A stretch of DNA of 64,000 nt from Pseudomonas sp. MH9.2 (GTDB taxonomy: Bacteria; Pseudomonadota; Gammaproteobacteria; Pseudomonadales; Pseudomonadaceae), in the NCBI RefSeq assembly GCF_034353875.1, contig NZ_CP133784.1, positions 2,542,001-2,606,000 on the forward strand, in the 5' to 3' direction. Positions within the stretch are counted from its first letter, which is position 1, and each line of letters opens with the position of its first letter. The notes below the pieces were generated by a model. It was not told the origin of the DNA and did not search any database. It saw only the letters and a list, made by a program, of their open reading frames with translations. The position numbers and the translations under genes are program-made. This document shows, in pieces, positions 45,130-56,792 of the stretch.

Positions 45130-47973
45130 GTGGACAAGATCCTGATACGTGGGGCGCGAACCCACAACCTGAAGAACATTGACCTGACCCTGCCACGCGA
45201 CAAATTGATCGTCATTACCGGTCTTTCCGGTTCTGGTAAATCGTCGCTAGCCTTCGATACGCTTTACGCCGAAGGGCAGCGGCGCTATGTCGAGTCGCTT
45301 TCCGCGTACGCTCGGCAGTTTCTGTCGATGATGGAAAAGCCGGACGTCGATACGATCGAAGGGCTGTCGCCGGCGATTTCTATCGAACAGAAATCCACGT
45401 CGCACAACCCGCGTTCGACGGTGGGCACGATCACCGAAATCTACGATTACCTGCGCCTGCTGTATGCGCGTGTCGGCCAGCCTCGCTGCCCGGACCACGA
45501 TATTCCGCTGGAAGCGCAGACCGTCAGCCAGATGGTCGACCTGGTACTGGCGCAACCTGAAGGCAGCAAACTGATGCTCCTGGCGCCTGTGGTTCGCGAG
45601 CGCAAAGGCGAGCACCTGGCGATCTTCGAAGAGCTGCGCGCTCAAGGCTTCGTCCGCGCACGGGTCAACGGCAGGCTATGTGAACTCGATGAACTGCCCA
45701 AGCTGGATAAACAGAAGAAGCACTCCATCGACGTGGTGGTTGACCGGTTCAAGGTTCGTGAAGACATGCAGCAGCGTCTGGCCGAGTCCTTCGAAACCGC
45801 GCTGAAACTGGCTGACGGTATCGCCTGGGTCGCGCCGATGGATGACGAGCCGGGCGAGGAAATGATTTTCTCCGCACGGTTTGCCTGCCCGATCTGTGGA
45901 CACGCCATCAGCGAGCTGGAGCCCAAGCTGTTCTCCTTCAATAACCCGGCTGGCGCGTGCCCGACCTGCGACGGCCTGGGTGTGAAGCAGTTTTTCGACA
46001 TCAAGCGTCTGGTCAATGGCGAGTTGACGCTGGCCGAAGGCGCGATTCGTGGCTGGGACCGGCGCAACGTCTATTACTTCCAGATGCTCGGCTCTCTCGC
46101 GAGCCACTACGGGTTCAGCCTCGAAGTGCCGTTCAACGAGTTGCCCGCCGATCAGCAGAAAATCCTCCTGAATGGCAGCGGCACGCAGAACGTCGACTTC
46201 CGCTATCTCAATGATCGCGGCGACATCGTCAAGCGTGCGCATCCGTTCGAAGGCATCGTGCCCAATCTCGAGCGGCGCTATCGCGAGACCGAGTCGGCCA
46301 CAGTGCGCGAAGAGCTGGCCAAGTTCCTCAGCACTCAGCCCTGCCCGGATTGCCGTGGCACCCGTCTGCGTCGTGAGGCGCGGCATGTCTGGGTAGGCGA
46401 AAAAACCCTGCCGGCCGTGACCAGTCTGCCCATCGGCGATGCTACCGAGTATTTCAGCACGCTGAAGCTAACCGGACGGCGCGGTGAAATTGCCGACAAG
46501 ATCCTCAAGGAAATTCGCGAGCGCCTGCAGTTCCTGGTCAACGTCGGCCTGGATTATCTGTCCCTGGACCGCAGTGCAGATACCTTGTCTGGCGGTGAAG
46601 CCCAACGTATTCGCTTGGCCAGCCAGATCGGCGCGGGCCTCGTCGGGGTCCTGTATATCCTAGACGAACCGTCCATTGGCTTGCATCAACGGGACAACGA
46701 CCGGCTGCTGGGCACGCTCAAGCATCTGCGTGACATCGGCAATACGGTGATCGTGGTCGAGCATGACGAAGATGCTATTCGCCTGGCTGACTACGTGGTG
46801 GACATCGGCCCTGGTGCCGGTATTCATGGCGGGCACATCGTTGCGCAAGGCACGCCGGCCGAAGTCATGGCGCATCCTGATTCACTGACCGGCAAATACC
46901 TGTCAGGCCGGGTGAAGATTGAAGTACCGGCCAAGCGCACGCCACGCGACAAGAAGCTGAACCTGACCCTCAAGGGCGCGCGTGGCAACAACTTGCGCAA
47001 TGTCGATCTGGAAATCCCGATCGGTCTGCTGACCTGCGTGACCGGTGTTTCCGGCTCGGGCAAGTCGACGCTGATCAACAACACACTGTTCCCGCTCAGC
47101 GCCACGGCCCTGAATGGCGCAACCACGCTAGAAGCCGCGGCGCACGACAGCATCGATGGCCTTCAGCACCTGGATAAAGTCGTCGATATCGACCAAAGCC
47201 CCATCGGTCGAACCCCGCGCTCCAATCCGGCAACGTATACCGGGTTGTTCACACCTATTCGCGAGTTGTTTTCCGGTGTTCCAGAGTCGCGCTCACGCGG
47301 GTACGGCCCGGGACGTTTCTCGTTCAACGTGAAGGGCGGCCGTTGTGAGGCGTGCCAGGGCGATGGTCTGATCAAGGTCGAGATGCACTTTCTGCCGGAC
47401 ATCTACGTGCCTTGCGATGTGTGCAAGAGCAAGCGCTATAACCGCGAAACGCTGGAAATCAAATACAAGAGCAAGAACATCCACGAAGTGCTGGAGATGA
47501 CCATCGAGGAAGCTCGGGTGTTCTTCGATGCCGTACCTGCACTGGCGCGCAAACTGCAAACGCTGATGGATGTTGGGCTGTCGTACATCAAGCTGGGGCA
47601 GTCCGCGACCACGCTGTCGGGCGGCGAGGCGCAGCGGGTCAAGCTGTCACGCGAGTTGTCCAAGCGTGATACGGGCAAGACGCTGTACATCCTCGATGAG
47701 CCGACCACCGGTTTGCACTTCGCCGATATTCAGCAGTTGCTCGACGTGCTGCATCGTCTGCGCGATCACGGGAATACCGTAGTGGTGATCGAGCACAACC
47801 TGGATGTGATCAAGACCGCTGACTGGTTGGTGGACCTGGGTCCGGAAGGCGGTTCCAAGGGCGGCCAGATCATCGCCTGCGGTACCCCGGAGGAAGTCGC
47901 AGAGATGAAGCAGTCTTACACCGGCCACTACCTCAAACCGCTGCTGCTTCGGGATAAAGCCGACGCAGTCTAG
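45130..47973 (+). CDS. uvrA: excinuclease ABC subunit A
   Basis: UvrA finds bulky DNA lesions and loads UvrB. The 947-residue protein has two ABC modules: GLSGSGKSS with [14 protein letters not shown] and [12 protein letters not shown], then GVSGSGKST with [15 protein letters not shown] and [11 protein letters not shown]. Zinc modules are CPICG ... CPTCDG and CEACQGDG ... CDVCKS. The start is the GTG at 45130 ([19 protein letters not shown]), with GAGG five bases upstream; in-frame codons further up overlap the promoter. Confidence 0.98.
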   Translation: MDKILIRGARTHNLKNIDLTLPRDKLIVITGLSGSGKSSLAFDTLYAEGQRRYVESLSAYARQFLSMMEKPDVDTIEGLSPAISIEQKSTSHNPRSTVGTITEIYDYLRLLYARVGQPRCPDHDIPLEAQTVSQMVDLVLAQPEGSKLMLLAPVVRERKGEHLAIFEELRAQGFVRARVNGRLCELDELPKLDKQKKHSIDVVVDRFKVREDMQQRLAESFETALKLADGIAWVAPMDDEPGEEMIFSARFACPICGHAISELEPKLFSFNNPAGACPTCDGLGVKQFFDIKRLVNGELTLAEGAIRGWDRRNVYYFQMLGSLASHYGFSLEVPFNELPADQQKILLNGSGTQNVDFRYLNDRGDIVKRAHPFEGIVPNLERRYRETESATVREELAKFLSTQPCPDCRGTRLRREARHVWVGEKTLPAVTSLPIGDATEYFSTLKLTGRRGEIADKILKEIRERLQFLVNVGLDYLSLDRSADTLSGGEAQRIRLASQIGAGLVGVLYILDEPSIGLHQRDNDRLLGTLKHLRDIGNTVIVVEHDEDAIRLADYVVDIGPGAGIHGGHIVAQGTPAEVMAHPDSLTGKYLSGRVKIEVPAKRTPRDKKLNLTLKGARGNNLRNVDLEIPIGLLTCVTGVSGSGKSTLINNTLFPLSATALNGATTLEAAAHDSIDGLQHLDKVVDIDQSPIGRTPRSNPATYTGLFTPIRELFSGVPESRSRGYGPGRFSFNVKGGRCEACQGDGLIKVEMHFLPDIYVPCDVCKSKRYNRETLEIKYKSKNIHEVLEMTIEEARVFFDAVPALARKLQTLMDVGLSYIKLGQSATTLSGGEAQRVKLSRELSKRDTGKTLYILDEPTTGLHFADIQQLLDVLHRLRDHGNTVVVIEHNLDVIKTADWLVDLGPEGGSKGGQIIACGTPEEVAEMKQSYTGHYLKPLLLRDKADAV

Positions 47974-47987
47974 CCGGTGCGCTAACG

Positions 47988-48027
47988 AAAAAGCCCTGCC
48001 GCATTTTTTCTGCGGCAGGGCTTTTTT
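47988..48027. terminator. bidirectional terminator between uvrA and ftnA
   Basis: GCCCTGCCGCA (47993-48003) pairs with TGCGGCAGGGC (48011-48021), preceded by an A-run and followed by six Ts, between two converging genes. Confidence 0.95.
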
Positions 48028-48045
48028 ATGGCTGTGGTGCGGGAA

Positions 48046-48510
48046 TCAGAACTGCGATTGCAGGTAATTCTCCAGACCGATCAACTTGATCAGGCCGAAC
48101 TGCTGTTCCAGCCAGTACGTGTGATCTTCTTCGGTATCGGCCAACTGAATGCGCAGGATTTCGCGGGTTACGTAATCCTTGTGCAGCTCGCAGAGCTCAA
48201 TTCCCTTGCAAAGCGCGGCACGCACCTTGTACTCAAGGCGCAAATCGCTGGCGAGCATCTCAGGGACCGTGGTGCCTATGTCCAGATCATCGGGACGCAT
48301 GCGCGGCGTGCCTTCGAGCATCAGGATCCGGCGCATCAAGGCATCGGCGTGCTGGGTCTCTTCTTCCATTTCGTGGTTGATACGCTCGTAGAGCTTGCTG
48401 AAGCCCCAGTCCTCGTACATCCGCGAATGAATAAAATATTGATCGCGGGCTGACAGCTCCCCCGTCAGCAGCGTATTGAGGTAATCGATTACATCCGGGT
48501 GACCTTGCAT
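48046..48510 (-). CDS. ftnA: bacterial ferritin, FtnA/bacterioferritin-like without heme ligand
   Basis: A 154-residue four-helix ferritin that stores iron. Ferroxidase residues are in place (Glu of [28 protein letters not shown] with Glu and His, and [12 protein letters not shown]). In bacterioferritins Met52 binds heme (DEMKHAD); here the aligned position is Thr (EETQHAD), so it probably carries no heme. In P. aeruginosa the katA neighbour first called bfrA was likewise reclassified as FtnA. The start at 48510 gives [11 protein letters not shown], the family N-terminus. Its location next to katA suggests joint oxidative and iron-stress control. Confidence 0.9.
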   Translation of the reverse strand: MQGHPDVIDYLNTLLTGELSARDQYFIHSRMYEDWGFSKLYERINHEMEEETQHADALMRRILMLEGTPRMRPDDLDIGTTVPEMLASDLRLEYKVRAALCKGIELCELHKDYVTREILRIQLADTEEDHTYWLEQQFGLIKLIGLENYLQSQF

Positions 48511-48623
48511 CGCCCTCATCTCCCTGCTTGAAAGGCTGTAGTTTGAACCAACCCGCCGGGGAGGTCACTTCACAAAAAGCCAGAAAATGTGAAAACACGG
48601 CGAAAGCCGAACAATCAAATGCG

Positions 48624-48647
48624 AAAAGCCGCCCCCTTGAGGGCGGT
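48624..48647 (-). terminator. terminator after katA
   Basis: On the minus strand ACCGCCC and GGGCGGC form a stem (48641-48647 with 48628-48634) followed by TTTT, about 20 bases after the katA stop. Confidence 0.85.
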
Positions 48648-48665
48648 TCTGTATATCGCTTCAAC

Positions 48666-50120
48666 TTAGACCTGGTTCAGTTGCACACCAAGGGCTTTGG
48701 CGACGCCTTCGCCGTACGCAGGATCGGCCTTGTAGAAGTATTGCAGCTGACGTTGCACGACATCAGCCGTCACACCGGCCATCGCGCCGGCGATGTTGCC
48801 GATCAAGAGTGCTTTCTGTGCATCGTCCATCAGGTTGAAGAGCGCACCCGCGTGGCTGAAGTAGTCACCGTCCTGACGATGATCGTAACGTGTGGCCTCA
48901 CCGCTCAGCGCCAACCCGGGCTCAGCATAACGCGGGGCCTGCTTAGGGGCGTCAGCGTAGCTGTTGGGTTCGTAGTTAGGCGTTCCACCACCATTGCTGC
49001 CAAAGCTCATGGCGCCATCACGCTGATAGCTGTTAACCGGGCTCTTTGGCGCATTGATCGGCAATTGCTGGTGGTTGGTACCGACCCGATAGCGCTGTGC
49101 GTCAGCGTAAGCAAAGACACGCCCTTGCAGCATGCGATCAGGCGACAAACCAACACCAGGCACCCTATTACTTGGCGCAAACGCGGCCTGTTCGACTTCG
49201 GCGAAGTAGTTCTGCGGGTTACGGTTCAGCTCCAATTCGCCGATCTCAATCAGCGGGTACTCTTTCTGCGACCAGGTTTTGGTCACGTCAAACGGGTTCT
49301 CGTGATGGGCGGCCACCTGAGTCTCAGTCATGATCTGGATGCACACCCGCCATTTCGGGAAGTCACCCTTCTCGATCGCGGAGAACAGATCGCGCTGGGA
49401 GTAATCCGGGTCAGTACCTGCCAGGCGCGCGGCATCAGCAGGTGCCAGGTTCTTGATACCTTGCTTAGTCTTGTAGTGCCATTTGACCCAATGACGCTCA
49501 CCCGTCGCGCTGATCAGGCTGTATGTGTGACTGCCGAAGCCGTGCATGTGACGGTAGCCATCCGGAATGCCACGGTCCGAAAACAGGATCGTGACCTGGT
49601 GCAGCGCCTCGGGCGAGTGCGACCAGAAGTCCCACATCATTTGCGCGCTTTTCAGGTTGGATTGGGGCAACCGTTTTTGGGTGTGAATGAAGTCAGGGAA
49701 TTTAAGTGGGTCACGGATAAAGAAAACGGGCGTGTTGTTCCCGACGATGTCCCAGTTGCCTTCTTCGGTATAGAACTTGATCGAAAAACCACGCGGGTCG
49801 CGCTCGGTGTCTGCCGAACCACGCTCACCACCGACGGTAGAGAAGCGCATGAAAATTGGAGTCTGCTTGCCCACGGACTCAAACAATTTAGCGCTGGTGT
49901 ACTGAGTGATGTCGCGATTGACCGTGAAAGTACCGTGAGCACCCGAGCCTTTCGCGTGCACGCGGCGCTCCGGGATATTCTCGCGATTGAAGTGTGCAAG
50001 TTTCTCGATCAGGTGAAAATCGTCGAGTAACAGTGGGCCACGCGGGCCTGCGGACCGGGAGTTTTGGTTATCAGCGACAGGAGCGCCACTGGCAGTCGTA
50101 ATCGTTTTATTCAGGCTCAT
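48666..50120 (-). CDS. katA: monofunctional heme catalase
   Basis: KatA dismutates hydrogen peroxide to water and oxygen. The 484-residue, small-subunit catalase has the catalytic His in [14 protein letters not shown], Asn in [29 protein letters not shown], and the heme-ligand Tyr in [14 protein letters not shown]. No large C-terminal flavodoxin-like domain is present. Peroxide control by OxyR is usual for this gene in Pseudomonas, but no OxyR site can be asserted in the upstream 170 bases. Confidence 0.97.
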   Translation of the reverse strand: MSLNKTITTASGAPVADNQNSRSAGPRGPLLLDDFHLIEKLAHFNRENIPERRVHAKGSGAHGTFTVNRDITQYTSAKLFESVGKQTPIFMRFSTVGGERGSADTERDPRGFSIKFYTEEGNWDIVGNNTPVFFIRDPLKFPDFIHTQKRLPQSNLKSAQMMWDFWSHSPEALHQVTILFSDRGIPDGYRHMHGFGSHTYSLISATGERHWVKWHYKTKQGIKNLAPADAARLAGTDPDYSQRDLFSAIEKGDFPKWRVCIQIMTETQVAAHHENPFDVTKTWSQKEYPLIEIGELELNRNPQNYFAEVEQAAFAPSNRVPGVGLSPDRMLQGRVFAYADAQRYRVGTNHQQLPINAPKSPVNSYQRDGAMSFGSNGGGTPNYEPNSYADAPKQAPRYAEPGLALSGEATRYDHRQDGDYFSHAGALFNLMDDAQKALLIGNIAGAMAGVTADVVQRQLQYFYKADPAYGEGVAKALGVQLNQV

Positions 50121-50245
50121 ACGAAATCTTCCTCTCTAACGTGTCCAACCGGCTAAACGGCCTGAGAGGAGTATTGGGCAATTTTGTTACGCCATCAAAT
50201 TCATTAAATTATAAATATCGATAGATTTTACTAATCATTCAGACA

Positions 50246-50271
50246 CAAAAAACCGGGCACTAGGCCCGGTT
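50246..50271 (-). terminator. terminator of the alpha operon after rplQ
   Basis: AACCGGGC (50251-50258) pairs with GCCCGGTT (50264-50271); on the minus strand the stem is followed by a short T-run. It lies 19 bases after the rplQ stop. Confidence 0.9.
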
Positions 50272-50290
50272 CTTTGTACAGACTGACGTC

Positions 50291-50677
50291 TTATTCAGCA
50301 GCTTCTACAACACCACCAACCGGACGATCAACCAGTTCGACGTACGCCATAGGCGCGTTGTCGCCAGTGCGGAAACCGCACTTGAGGATGCGCAGGTAGC
50401 CACCCTCACGGGTTGCATAACGCTTGCCCAGGTCGTTGAACAGCTTACCAACGATGGCTTTCGAACGAGTACGGTCGAAGGCCAGACGGCGGTTAGCCAA
50501 GCTGTCTGTCTTAGCCAGGGTGATCAGCGGCTCGGCAACGCGGCGCAGTTCCTTGGCTTTCGGCAGTGTAGTTTTGATCAGCTCGTGCTCAAACAGCGAC
50601 ACCGCCATGTTTTGAAACATGGCCTTGCGGTGTGAGCTGGTGCGGCTCAGGTGACGACCACTTTTACGATGACGCAT
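50291..50677 (-). CDS. rplQ: 50S ribosomal protein L17
   Basis: A 128-residue large-subunit protein located near the peptide exit tunnel. It opens [20 protein letters not shown] and has [15 protein letters not shown] and the [20 protein letters not shown] signature. It is the last gene of the alpha operon, following rpoA after 42 bases. Confidence 0.98.
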   Translation of the reverse strand: MRHRKSGRHLSRTSSHRKAMFQNMAVSLFEHELIKTTLPKAKELRRVAEPLITLAKTDSLANRRLAFDRTRSKAIVGKLFNDLGKRYATREGGYLRILKCGFRTGDNAPMAYVELVDRPVGGVVEAAE

Positions 50678-50719
50678 GGTTCATTCCTTACCAAACACAA
50701 CGTTCGGTGATTACGACGA

Positions 50720-51721
50720 TCAGGCAGTCGCCTTGTCGTCCTTCTTAAGACTTGCAGGCGGCCAGTTGTCGAGGCGCATGCCGAGGGACAGACCACGGGA
50801 GGCCAGAACGTCCTTGATTTCAGTCAAGGATTTCTTACCCAGGTTCGGAGTCTTCAACAGTTCTACTTCGGTGCGCTGAATCAGGTCGCCGATGTAGTAA
50901 ATGTTCTCCGCCTTAAGGCAGTTGGCCGAACGTACAGTCAGTTCCAGATCGTCAACCGGACGGAGAAGGATCGGATCGATCTCGTCTTCCTGTTCGATAA
51001 CCACTGGCTCACTGTCACCTTTGAGATCGACGAACGCAGCCAACTGCTGTTGCAGAATAGTTGCAGCGCGGCGAATAGCCTCTTCAGGATCCAGGGTACC
51101 GTTGGTTTCCAGATCAATAACCAGCTTGTCCAGGTTAGTACGCTGCTCGACACGGGCGTTTTCCACCACGTATGCGATACGGCGAACCGGGCTGAACGAA
51201 GAGTCAAGCTGCAAGCGACCAATGCTGCGGCTTTCGTCTTCATCGCTCTGACGCGAATCGGCCGGTTCATAACCACGACCACGAGCTACGGTGAGCTTCA
51301 TGTTCAAGGCGCCGTTAGACGCCAGGTTAGCGATTACGTGATCGGGATTAACGATCTCGACATCATGATCCAGCTGAATATCGGCAGCGGTAACCACCCC
51401 CGAACCCTTCTTCGACAAGGTCAGCGTAACTTCGTCTCGACCGTGCAGCTTGATAGCCAGACCTTTAAGGTTCAACAGGATTTCAATTACGTCTTCCTGT
51501 ACACCTTCGATGGCGCTGTACTCATGGAGTACACCGTCAATCTCGGCCTCGACTACTGCACAGCCGGGCATTGAGGACAACAGGATGCGTCGCAACGCGT
51601 TGCCCAGGGTGTGGCCGAAACCACGCTCGAGAGGCTCGAGCGTGATCTTGGCGCGGGTTGGACTGACAACCTGCACATCAATATGGCGGGGTGTCAGGAA
51701 CTCATTTACCGAAATCTGCAT
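50720..51721 (-). CDS. rpoA: RNA polymerase alpha subunit
   Basis: Alpha dimerises to nucleate polymerase assembly and contacts UP elements and activators. The 333-residue protein has the N-terminal assembly domain ([42 protein letters not shown]), an acidic linker, and the C-terminal domain ([42 protein letters not shown]). It lies 22 bases after rpsD. Confidence 0.98.
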   Translation of the reverse strand: MQISVNEFLTPRHIDVQVVSPTRAKITLEPLERGFGHTLGNALRRILLSSMPGCAVVEAEIDGVLHEYSAIEGVQEDVIEILLNLKGLAIKLHGRDEVTLTLSKKGSGVVTAADIQLDHDVEIVNPDHVIANLASNGALNMKLTVARGRGYEPADSRQSDEDESRSIGRLQLDSSFSPVRRIAYVVENARVEQRTNLDKLVIDLETNGTLDPEEAIRRAATILQQQLAAFVDLKGDSEPVVIEQEDEIDPILLRPVDDLELTVRSANCLKAENIYYIGDLIQRTEVELLKTPNLGKKSLTEIKDVLASRGLSLGMRLDNWPPASLKKDDKATA

Positions 51722-51743
51722 GGATGCACCTATTTTCTAGCCC

Positions 51744-52364
51744 TTACTTGGAGTAGAGCTCGACAATCAGGCTTTCGTTGATGTCGGCGGACAGATCACT
51801 GCGAGCTGGAACGTTTTTGAAGACGCCAGATTTTTTCTCAGTGTCTACTTCTACCCATTCTACGCGGCCACGTTGGGCACACAGATCGAGAGCTTGGACA
51901 ATGCGCAGTTGGTTCTTTGCCTTCTCGCGAATAGCGACCACGTCACCAGGGCGAACCTGGTAGGACGGTACGTTAACGGTTTTGCCGTTAATGCTGACCG
52001 ATTTATGCGATACCAGCTGACGGGATTCGGCACGAGTAGAGCCAAAACCCATACGGTATACAACGTTGTCCAAACGGCATTCGAGCAATTGCAGCAGGTT
52101 CTCACCAGTAGCGCCTTTCTTGCCGGCTGCTTCTTTGTAATAACCGCTGAATTGACGTTCGAGAACGCCGTAAATACGACGGACCTTCTGCTTTTCACGC
52201 AGTTGGGTGCCGTAATCGGATTGGCGACCGCGGCGTTGGCCGTGGATACCTGGGGCTGCTTCGATGTTGCACTTGGATTCGATAGCGCGGACGCCGCTCT
52301 TCAAGAAGAGATCGGTGCCTTCACGACGTGCAAGTTTGCATTTTGGACCAATGTAACGAGCCAT
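51744..52364 (-). CDS. rpsD: 30S ribosomal protein S4
   Basis: S4 nucleates assembly of the 30S body; in enterobacteria it also represses the alpha operon by binding its mRNA, and whether that holds here is not visible. The 206-residue protein begins [21 protein letters not shown] and has an S4 RNA-binding domain ([31 protein letters not shown]). Confidence 0.98.
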   Translation of the reverse strand: MARYIGPKCKLARREGTDLFLKSGVRAIESKCNIEAAPGIHGQRRGRQSDYGTQLREKQKVRRIYGVLERQFSGYYKEAAGKKGATGENLLQLLECRLDNVVYRMGFGSTRAESRQLVSHKSVSINGKTVNVPSYQVRPGDVVAIREKAKNQLRIVQALDLCAQRGRVEWVEVDTEKKSGVFKNVPARSDLSADINESLIVELYSK

Positions 52365-52382
52365 TTCTTACAGTCTCCTGGA

Positions 52383-52772
52383 TTACACGCGGCGCTTCTT
52401 CGGCGGACGGCACCCGTTGTGCGGGATTGGCGTCACGTCGGTGATACTGGCGATCTTGTAGCCACAGCCGTTCAAAGCACGGACAGCGGACTCACGACCT
52501 GGACCTGGACCCTTGACGTTAACGTCGAGGTTCTTCAGGCCGTATTCCAGCGCAGCTTGACCAGCACGTTCAGCAGCTACTTGAGCAGCGAACGGGGTGG
52601 ACTTGCGAGAACCACGGAAACCCGAGCCGCCGGAGGTAGCCCAAGAAAGCGCGTTACCTTGACGATCGGTAATGGTGACGATTGTGTTGTTAAAAGACGC
52701 GTGGATGTGGGCGATGCCATCAACCACTGTCTTTTTAACTTTTTTACGAGGACGAGCAGCAGGTTTTGCCAT
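52383..52772 (-). CDS. rpsK: 30S ribosomal protein S11
   Basis: A 129-residue protein of the 30S platform. It has a basic N-terminus ([21 protein letters not shown]), [17 protein letters not shown], and the C-terminal [20 protein letters not shown]. It lies between rpsM and rpsD with gaps of 30 and 18 bases. Confidence 0.98.
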   Translation of the reverse strand: MAKPAARPRKKVKKTVVDGIAHIHASFNNTIVTITDRQGNALSWATSGGSGFRGSRKSTPFAAQVAAERAGQAALEYGLKNLDVNVKGPGPGRESAVRALNGCGYKIASITDVTPIPHNGCRPPKKRRV

Positions 52773-52802
52773 GACTAAATTCCTGTCGTTGCGCTGGTGC
52801 GA

Positions 52803-53159
52803 TTACTTGCGGATCGGCTTACGCGGACCTTTGCGAGTACGCGCGTTGGTCTTGGTACGCTGACCGCGTACTGGAAGACCACGACGATGGCGAAGACCGC
52901 GGTAGCAGCCCAAATCCATCAAGCGCTTGATTTTCATGTTGATTTCGCGACGCAGGTCACCTTCAGTGGTGAACTTTGCCACTTCGCCACGCAGCTGTTC
53001 AATCTGCTCGTCGCTCAGATCTTTGATCTTCACCGCTGGGTTAACCCCAGTGGTTGCACAAATTTTCTGTGCAGTGGTGCGACCAACACCATAGATGTAG
53101 GTCAACGAGATAACAGTATGCTTGTTATCTGGAATGTTAACGCCTGCAATACGGGCCAT
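52803..53159 (-). CDS. rpsM: 30S ribosomal protein S13
   Basis: A 118-residue protein of the 30S head that contacts the P-site t[23 protein letters not shown], the helix-two-turn-helix region [17 protein letters not shown], and the basic tail [19 protein letters not shown] are typical. It is the first gene of the alpha operon, 131 bases after rpmJ. Confidence 0.98.
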   Translation of the reverse strand: MARIAGVNIPDNKHTVISLTYIYGVGRTTAQKICATTGVNPAVKIKDLSDEQIEQLRGEVAKFTTEGDLRREINMKIKRLMDLGCYRGLRHRRGLPVRGQRTKTNARTRKGPRKPIRK

Positions 53160-53247
53160 TCAGTGGGACTCCAATTGACAGCTACCTACGCCCCGGAAGC
53201 CAAGAAATAGGGCGCGAGATAATATCGCTGTAATAACAAATAATCAA

Positions 53248-53271
53248 CCCAGCAGCGCACTAGCTGCTGGG
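53248..53271 (-). terminator. hairpin at the spc/alpha operon boundary
   Basis: CCCAGCAGC (53248-53256) and GCTGCTGGG (53263-53271) form a nine-base perfect stem with loop GCACTA between rpmJ and rpsM. The minus-strand sequence after it is AT-rich (TTGATTATTTG) without a clean T-run, so termination may be partial. Confidence 0.65.
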
Positions 53272-53290
53272 CTTTAAGCACAAATCACAC

Positions 53291-53407
53291 TCAGCCTTGG
53301 CGCTGTTTATGACGTGGTTCCGCGCTGCAAATTACTCGAACAACACCTTCGCGGCGAATAATCTTGCAGTTACGGCACAGCTTTTTCACCGATGCACGAA
53401 CTTTCAT
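53291..53407 (-). CDS. rpmJ: 50S ribosomal protein L36
   Basis: Reverse-strand reading gives 38 residues, [19 protein letters not shown] then [19 protein letters not shown]. This is the zinc-binding form of L36, with Cys11, Cys14, Cys27 and His32 or His33 in the C-x2-C-x12-C-x4/5-H pattern. It is the last gene of the spc cluster, 28 bases after secY. Forms without the cysteines are the zinc-independent paralogue; none is seen here. Confidence 0.96.
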
Positions 53408-53435
53408 CACCAACTCCTCGAACCTTATGGGTGCT

Positions 53436-54764
53436 TCAGCGCAGCATGCCGCTACCGTAGCCCTTCAGGTTGGCTTTCTTCATCAGGGATTCGTACTGGT
53501 GCGAAACGAGGTGCGATTGTACTTGGGACATGAAGTCCATCACAACCACTACGACGATCAGCAACGAAGTCCCGCCAAGGTAGAACGGTACGTTTGCCGC
53601 AACCACCAGAAACTGGGGAAGCAGACACACGGCCGTCATATAAAGAGCACCGAACATGGTCAAGCGGGTCAGAACGCCATCAATATAGCGCGCAGACTGC
53701 TCGCCTGGACGGATGCCCGGAATAAAGGCACCGGACTTCTTCAGGTTTTCCGCTACGTCTTTCGGATTGAACATCAACGCCGTATAGAAGAAGCAGAAGA
53801 AAATAATCCCTGCACTAAACAGCAGAATATTCAACGGCTGACCAGGAGCGATCGACTGCGAGAGGTCCTGCAACCAGCCCATACCTTCAGACTGGCCAAA
53901 CCAGGCACCCAACGAAGCCGGAAACAGCAAAATGCTGCTCGCGAAAATAGCTGGAATTACACCGGCCATATTCACTTTCAGCGGTAAGTGGCTAGTCTGC
54001 GCAGCGAAGACCTTACGGCCCTGCTGACGCTTGGCGTAGTGAACGGCAATACGACGCTGACCACGCTCAATGAACACCACAAAACCGATAATCGCTACTG
54101 CCAGCAAACCGATGGCAACCAAGGCGAAAATGTTGATATCACCCTGACGTGCAGACTCGAAAGACTGCCCAATCGCTCTCGGAAGACCGGCGACGATACC
54201 CGAAAAAATCAACATCGAGATACCGTTACCAACACCGCGCTCGGTAATCTGCTCACCCAGCCACATCATGAACATCGCGCCAGCCACAAACGTGGATACC
54301 GCAACGAAATGGAAGCCAAAGTCACCAGTGAACGCAACGCCCTGCCCTGCCAGACCAATGGACATGCCAATAGCCTGAACAAGAGCGAGGACGACAGTGC
54401 CATAGCGGGTGTATTGACTGATCTTACGACGACCAGCCTCACCTTCCTTCTTCAACTGCTCCAACTGCGGGCTCACGGCGGTCATCAACTGCATGATGAT
54501 CGATGCCGAAATGTACGGCATGATCCCCAGTGCAAAGATACTCATCCGTTCCAGCGCGCCGCCGGAAAACATGTTGAACAAGCTAAGAATGGTCCCCTCA
54601 TTCTGTCGAAACAGGTCCGCCAGCCGGTCCGGGTTGATACCAGGAACTGGGATGTGCGCGCCTATCCGGTAGACGATAATCGCCAGGAGTAGAAAACGCA
54701 GTCGAGCCCAGAGCTCGGATAACCCGCCTTTGCTGAGCGCTGAGAGAGCACCTTGCTTAGCCAT
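53436..54764 (-). CDS. secY: protein translocase subunit SecY
   Basis: SecY is the channel of the general protein export machinery in the inner membrane. The 442-residue protein has ten predicted helices, including [56 protein letters not shown] and the C-terminal [35 protein letters not shown] is a family signature. Its start is adjacent to the rplO stop without spacing. Confidence 0.98.
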
Positions 54765-55199
54765 TTATTCCTCGAACTTGCCGCCAGCTGCTTCGATAGC
54801 CGCACGCGCACCTTTGGTGGCTGCGATACCTTTGATGGTGACAGCGCGAGTAACCTCACCGGACAACATGATTTTCACACGTTGTACGTTTTGGTTGATC
54901 ACGTTGGCATCCTTCAGGGACTGCACGGTGACGATGTCGCCTTCCACTTTAGCCAGTTCGGACAAACGCACTTCTGCGCGATCCATAGCTTTCAGGGAAA
55001 CGAAACCGAATTTCGGCAGACGACGATGCAACGGCTGTTGGCCGCCTTCAAAGCCCGGAGCAATAGTGCCACCGGAGCGGGAGGACTGACCTTTGTGGCC
55101 ACGGCCACCGGTCTTACCCAAACCACTACCGATACCACGGCCCGGACGATGCTTTTCGCGACGGGAACCCGGCGCTGGACTCAGATCATTGAGTTTCAT
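54765..55199 (-). CDS. rplO: 50S ribosomal protein L15
   Basis: A 144-residue large-subunit assembly protein: [20 protein letters not shown], the glycine-rich [15 protein letters not shown], and [12 protein letters not shown]. It lies three bases after rpmD. Confidence 0.98.
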   Translation of the reverse strand: MKLNDLSPAPGSRREKHRPGRGIGSGLGKTGGRGHKGQSSRSGGTIAPGFEGGQQPLHRRLPKFGFVSLKAMDRAEVRLSELAKVEGDIVTVQSLKDANVINQNVQRVKIMLSGEVTRAVTIKGIAATKGARAAIEAAGGKFEE

Positions 55200-55202
55200 C
55201 GA

Positions 55203-55379
55203 TTAACCCTCGACTCGCAGCATGTAGTAAGCCTTGTTGATCATCCCGCGATTCTCGGGAGTATCCAGCACTTCTACAGTGTGACCGATGCGACGCAGAC
55301 CCAAACCCTTAACGCACAATTTGTGGTTAGGGATGCGACCGGTCATGCTTTTGATCAGCGTTACTTTAACGGTAGCCAT
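55203..55379 (-). CDS. rpmD: 50S ribosomal protein L30
   Basis: Reverse-strand reading gives 58 residues: [20 protein letters not shown], then [16 protein letters not shown] and [15 protein letters not shown], matching L30. It is only two bases after the rpsE stop. Confidence 0.97.
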   Translation of the reverse strand: MATVKVTLIKSMTGRIPNHKLCVKGLGLRRIGHTVEVLDTPENRGMINKAYYMLRVEG

Positions 55380-55381
55380 GA

Positions 55382-55882
55382 TCAGAAGATCTCCTTGACA
55401 CTTTTACCGCGCTTGGCAGCAATAGATTCAGGAGATTGCATAGCTTTCAAACCTTTAAAAGTGGCGTGAACCACGTTTACCGGGTTAGTCGAGCCGTAGC
55501 ACTTGGCCAGTACGTTCTGAACACCAGCAACTTCCAACACTGCACGCATAGCGCCGCCAGCGATGATACCAGTACCTTCAGACGCAGGCTGCATGTACAC
55601 CTTCGAAGCGCCATGAGCAGACTTCATTGCGTACTGCAGAGTGGTACCGTTAAGGTCCACCTGAATCATGTTGCGACGAGCAGCTTCCATTGCTTTCTGG
55701 ATCGCAGCAGGCACTTCACGTGACTTGCCACGGCCGAAACCAACACGCCCTTTACCATCACCCACCACGGTCAACGCGGTGAAAGTGAAGATACGGCCGC
55801 CTTTAACGGTTTTAGCAACGCGGTTCACTTGAACCAGCTTCTCAATGTAGCCTTCGTCGCGTTTTTGGTCGTTATTTGACAT
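55382..55882 (-). CDS. rpsE: 30S ribosomal protein S5
   Basis: A 166-residue protein at the mRNA entry site that affects decoding accuracy. It has [20 protein letters not shown] and [20 protein letters not shown], and the C-terminal [19 protein letters not shown]. It is the usual locus of spectinomycin resistance changes; the loop here looks wild type. Confidence 0.98.
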   Translation of the reverse strand: MSNNDQKRDEGYIEKLVQVNRVAKTVKGGRIFTFTALTVVGDGKGRVGFGRGKSREVPAAIQKAMEAARRNMIQVDLNGTTLQYAMKSAHGASKVYMQPASEGTGIIAGGAMRAVLEVAGVQNVLAKCYGSTNPVNVVHATFKGLKAMQSPESIAAKRGKSVKEIF

Positions 55883-55885
55883 AAC

Positions 55886-56236
55886 TTAGAACTCCAGCCC
55901 GCCTTCACGAGCAGCATCAGCCAGCGCCTTGACGCGGCCGTGGTACTTGAAGCCAGAACGGTCAAAAGCCACTTGCGAGACGCCTACGGCTTTCGCACGC
56001 TCAGCGACCAGCTGGCCAACCTTAGTGGCCGCGTCGATGTTGCCAGTGGCTCCATCACGCAGTTCTTTGTCCAAAGTCGAGGCGCTCGCCAAGACTTTGC
56101 TGCCGTCGGCCGAGATGACCTGGGCATAAATGTGCTGCGAAGAGCGGAACACGCAGAGACGCACGACTTCTAGCTCGTGCATTTTCAAGCGTGCTTTGCG
56201 AGCGCGACGCAGTCGGGTAACTTTTTTGACGGTCAT
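55886..56236 (-). CDS. rplR: 50S ribosomal protein L18
   Basis: A 116-residue protein that binds 5S r[35 protein letters not shown], and the C-terminal [20 protein letters not shown]. It starts ten bases after rplF and is followed by rpsE after three. Confidence 0.98.
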   Translation of the reverse strand: MTVKKVTRLRRARKARLKMHELEVVRLCVFRSSQHIYAQVISADGSKVLASASTLDKELRDGATGNIDAATKVGQLVAERAKAVGVSQVAFDRSGFKYHGRVKALADAAREGGLEF

Positions 56237-56246
56237 TTGCTATGCC

Positions 56247-56780
56247 CTACTTCTTCTTGGCTTCTTTACGGCGGACGACTTCGTCTGCGTAACGCACACC
56301 TTTGCCTTTGTACGGCTCAGGACGGCGGAAGTCGCGGATCTCAGCGGCCACTTGACCAACCAACTGCTTATCGATACCTCGGATGAAGATATCGGTCTGG
56401 TTGGGAGTCTCAGCGGTGATGCCATTCGGCAGGTCGTATTCCACTGGATGCGAAAAGCCGAGAGCCAGGGACAGCACTTTGTCTTTTGCTTGCGCTTTAT
56501 AACCGACACCGACCAGCTGGAGCTTACGCTCGAAGCCTTGGCTTACGCCTTGGACCATGTTGTTAACCAGTGCACGAGTGGTGCCGGCCATTGCACGAGT
56601 CTGTTGATCGCCATTGCGAGCAGCGAAACGCAGCTCACCAGCTTCTTCAACAATCTCAATGGACGAATGGATGTTCAGATCTAGAGTGCCCTTGGCACCC
56701 TTCACCGAAAGCTGCTGGCCGACGAGTTTAACTTCGACGCCTGCTGGCAACTTAACGGGGTTCTTAGCTACGCGTGACAT
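56247..56780 (-). CDS. rplF: 50S ribosomal protein L6
   Basis: A 177-residue protein near the factor-binding site, made of two similar domains: [19 protein letters not shown], then [20 protein letters not shown] and the C-terminal [20 protein letters not shown] signature. Confidence 0.98.
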   Translation of the reverse strand: MSRVAKNPVKLPAGVEVKLVGQQLSVKGAKGTLDLNIHSSIEIVEEAGELRFAARNGDQQTRAMAGTTRALVNNMVQGVSQGFERKLQLVGVGYKAQAKDKVLSLALGFSHPVEYDLPNGITAETPNQTDIFIRGIDKQLVGQVAAEIRDFRRPEPYKGKGVRYADEVVRRKEAKKK

Positions 56781-56792
56781 GCTTATCCCCCC

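Noticed and set aside
48528..50030. 500-codon open frame on the + strand opposite katA
   Set aside because: It mirrors the catalase codons, has no ribosome site and no recognisable domain; katA is unmistakable.
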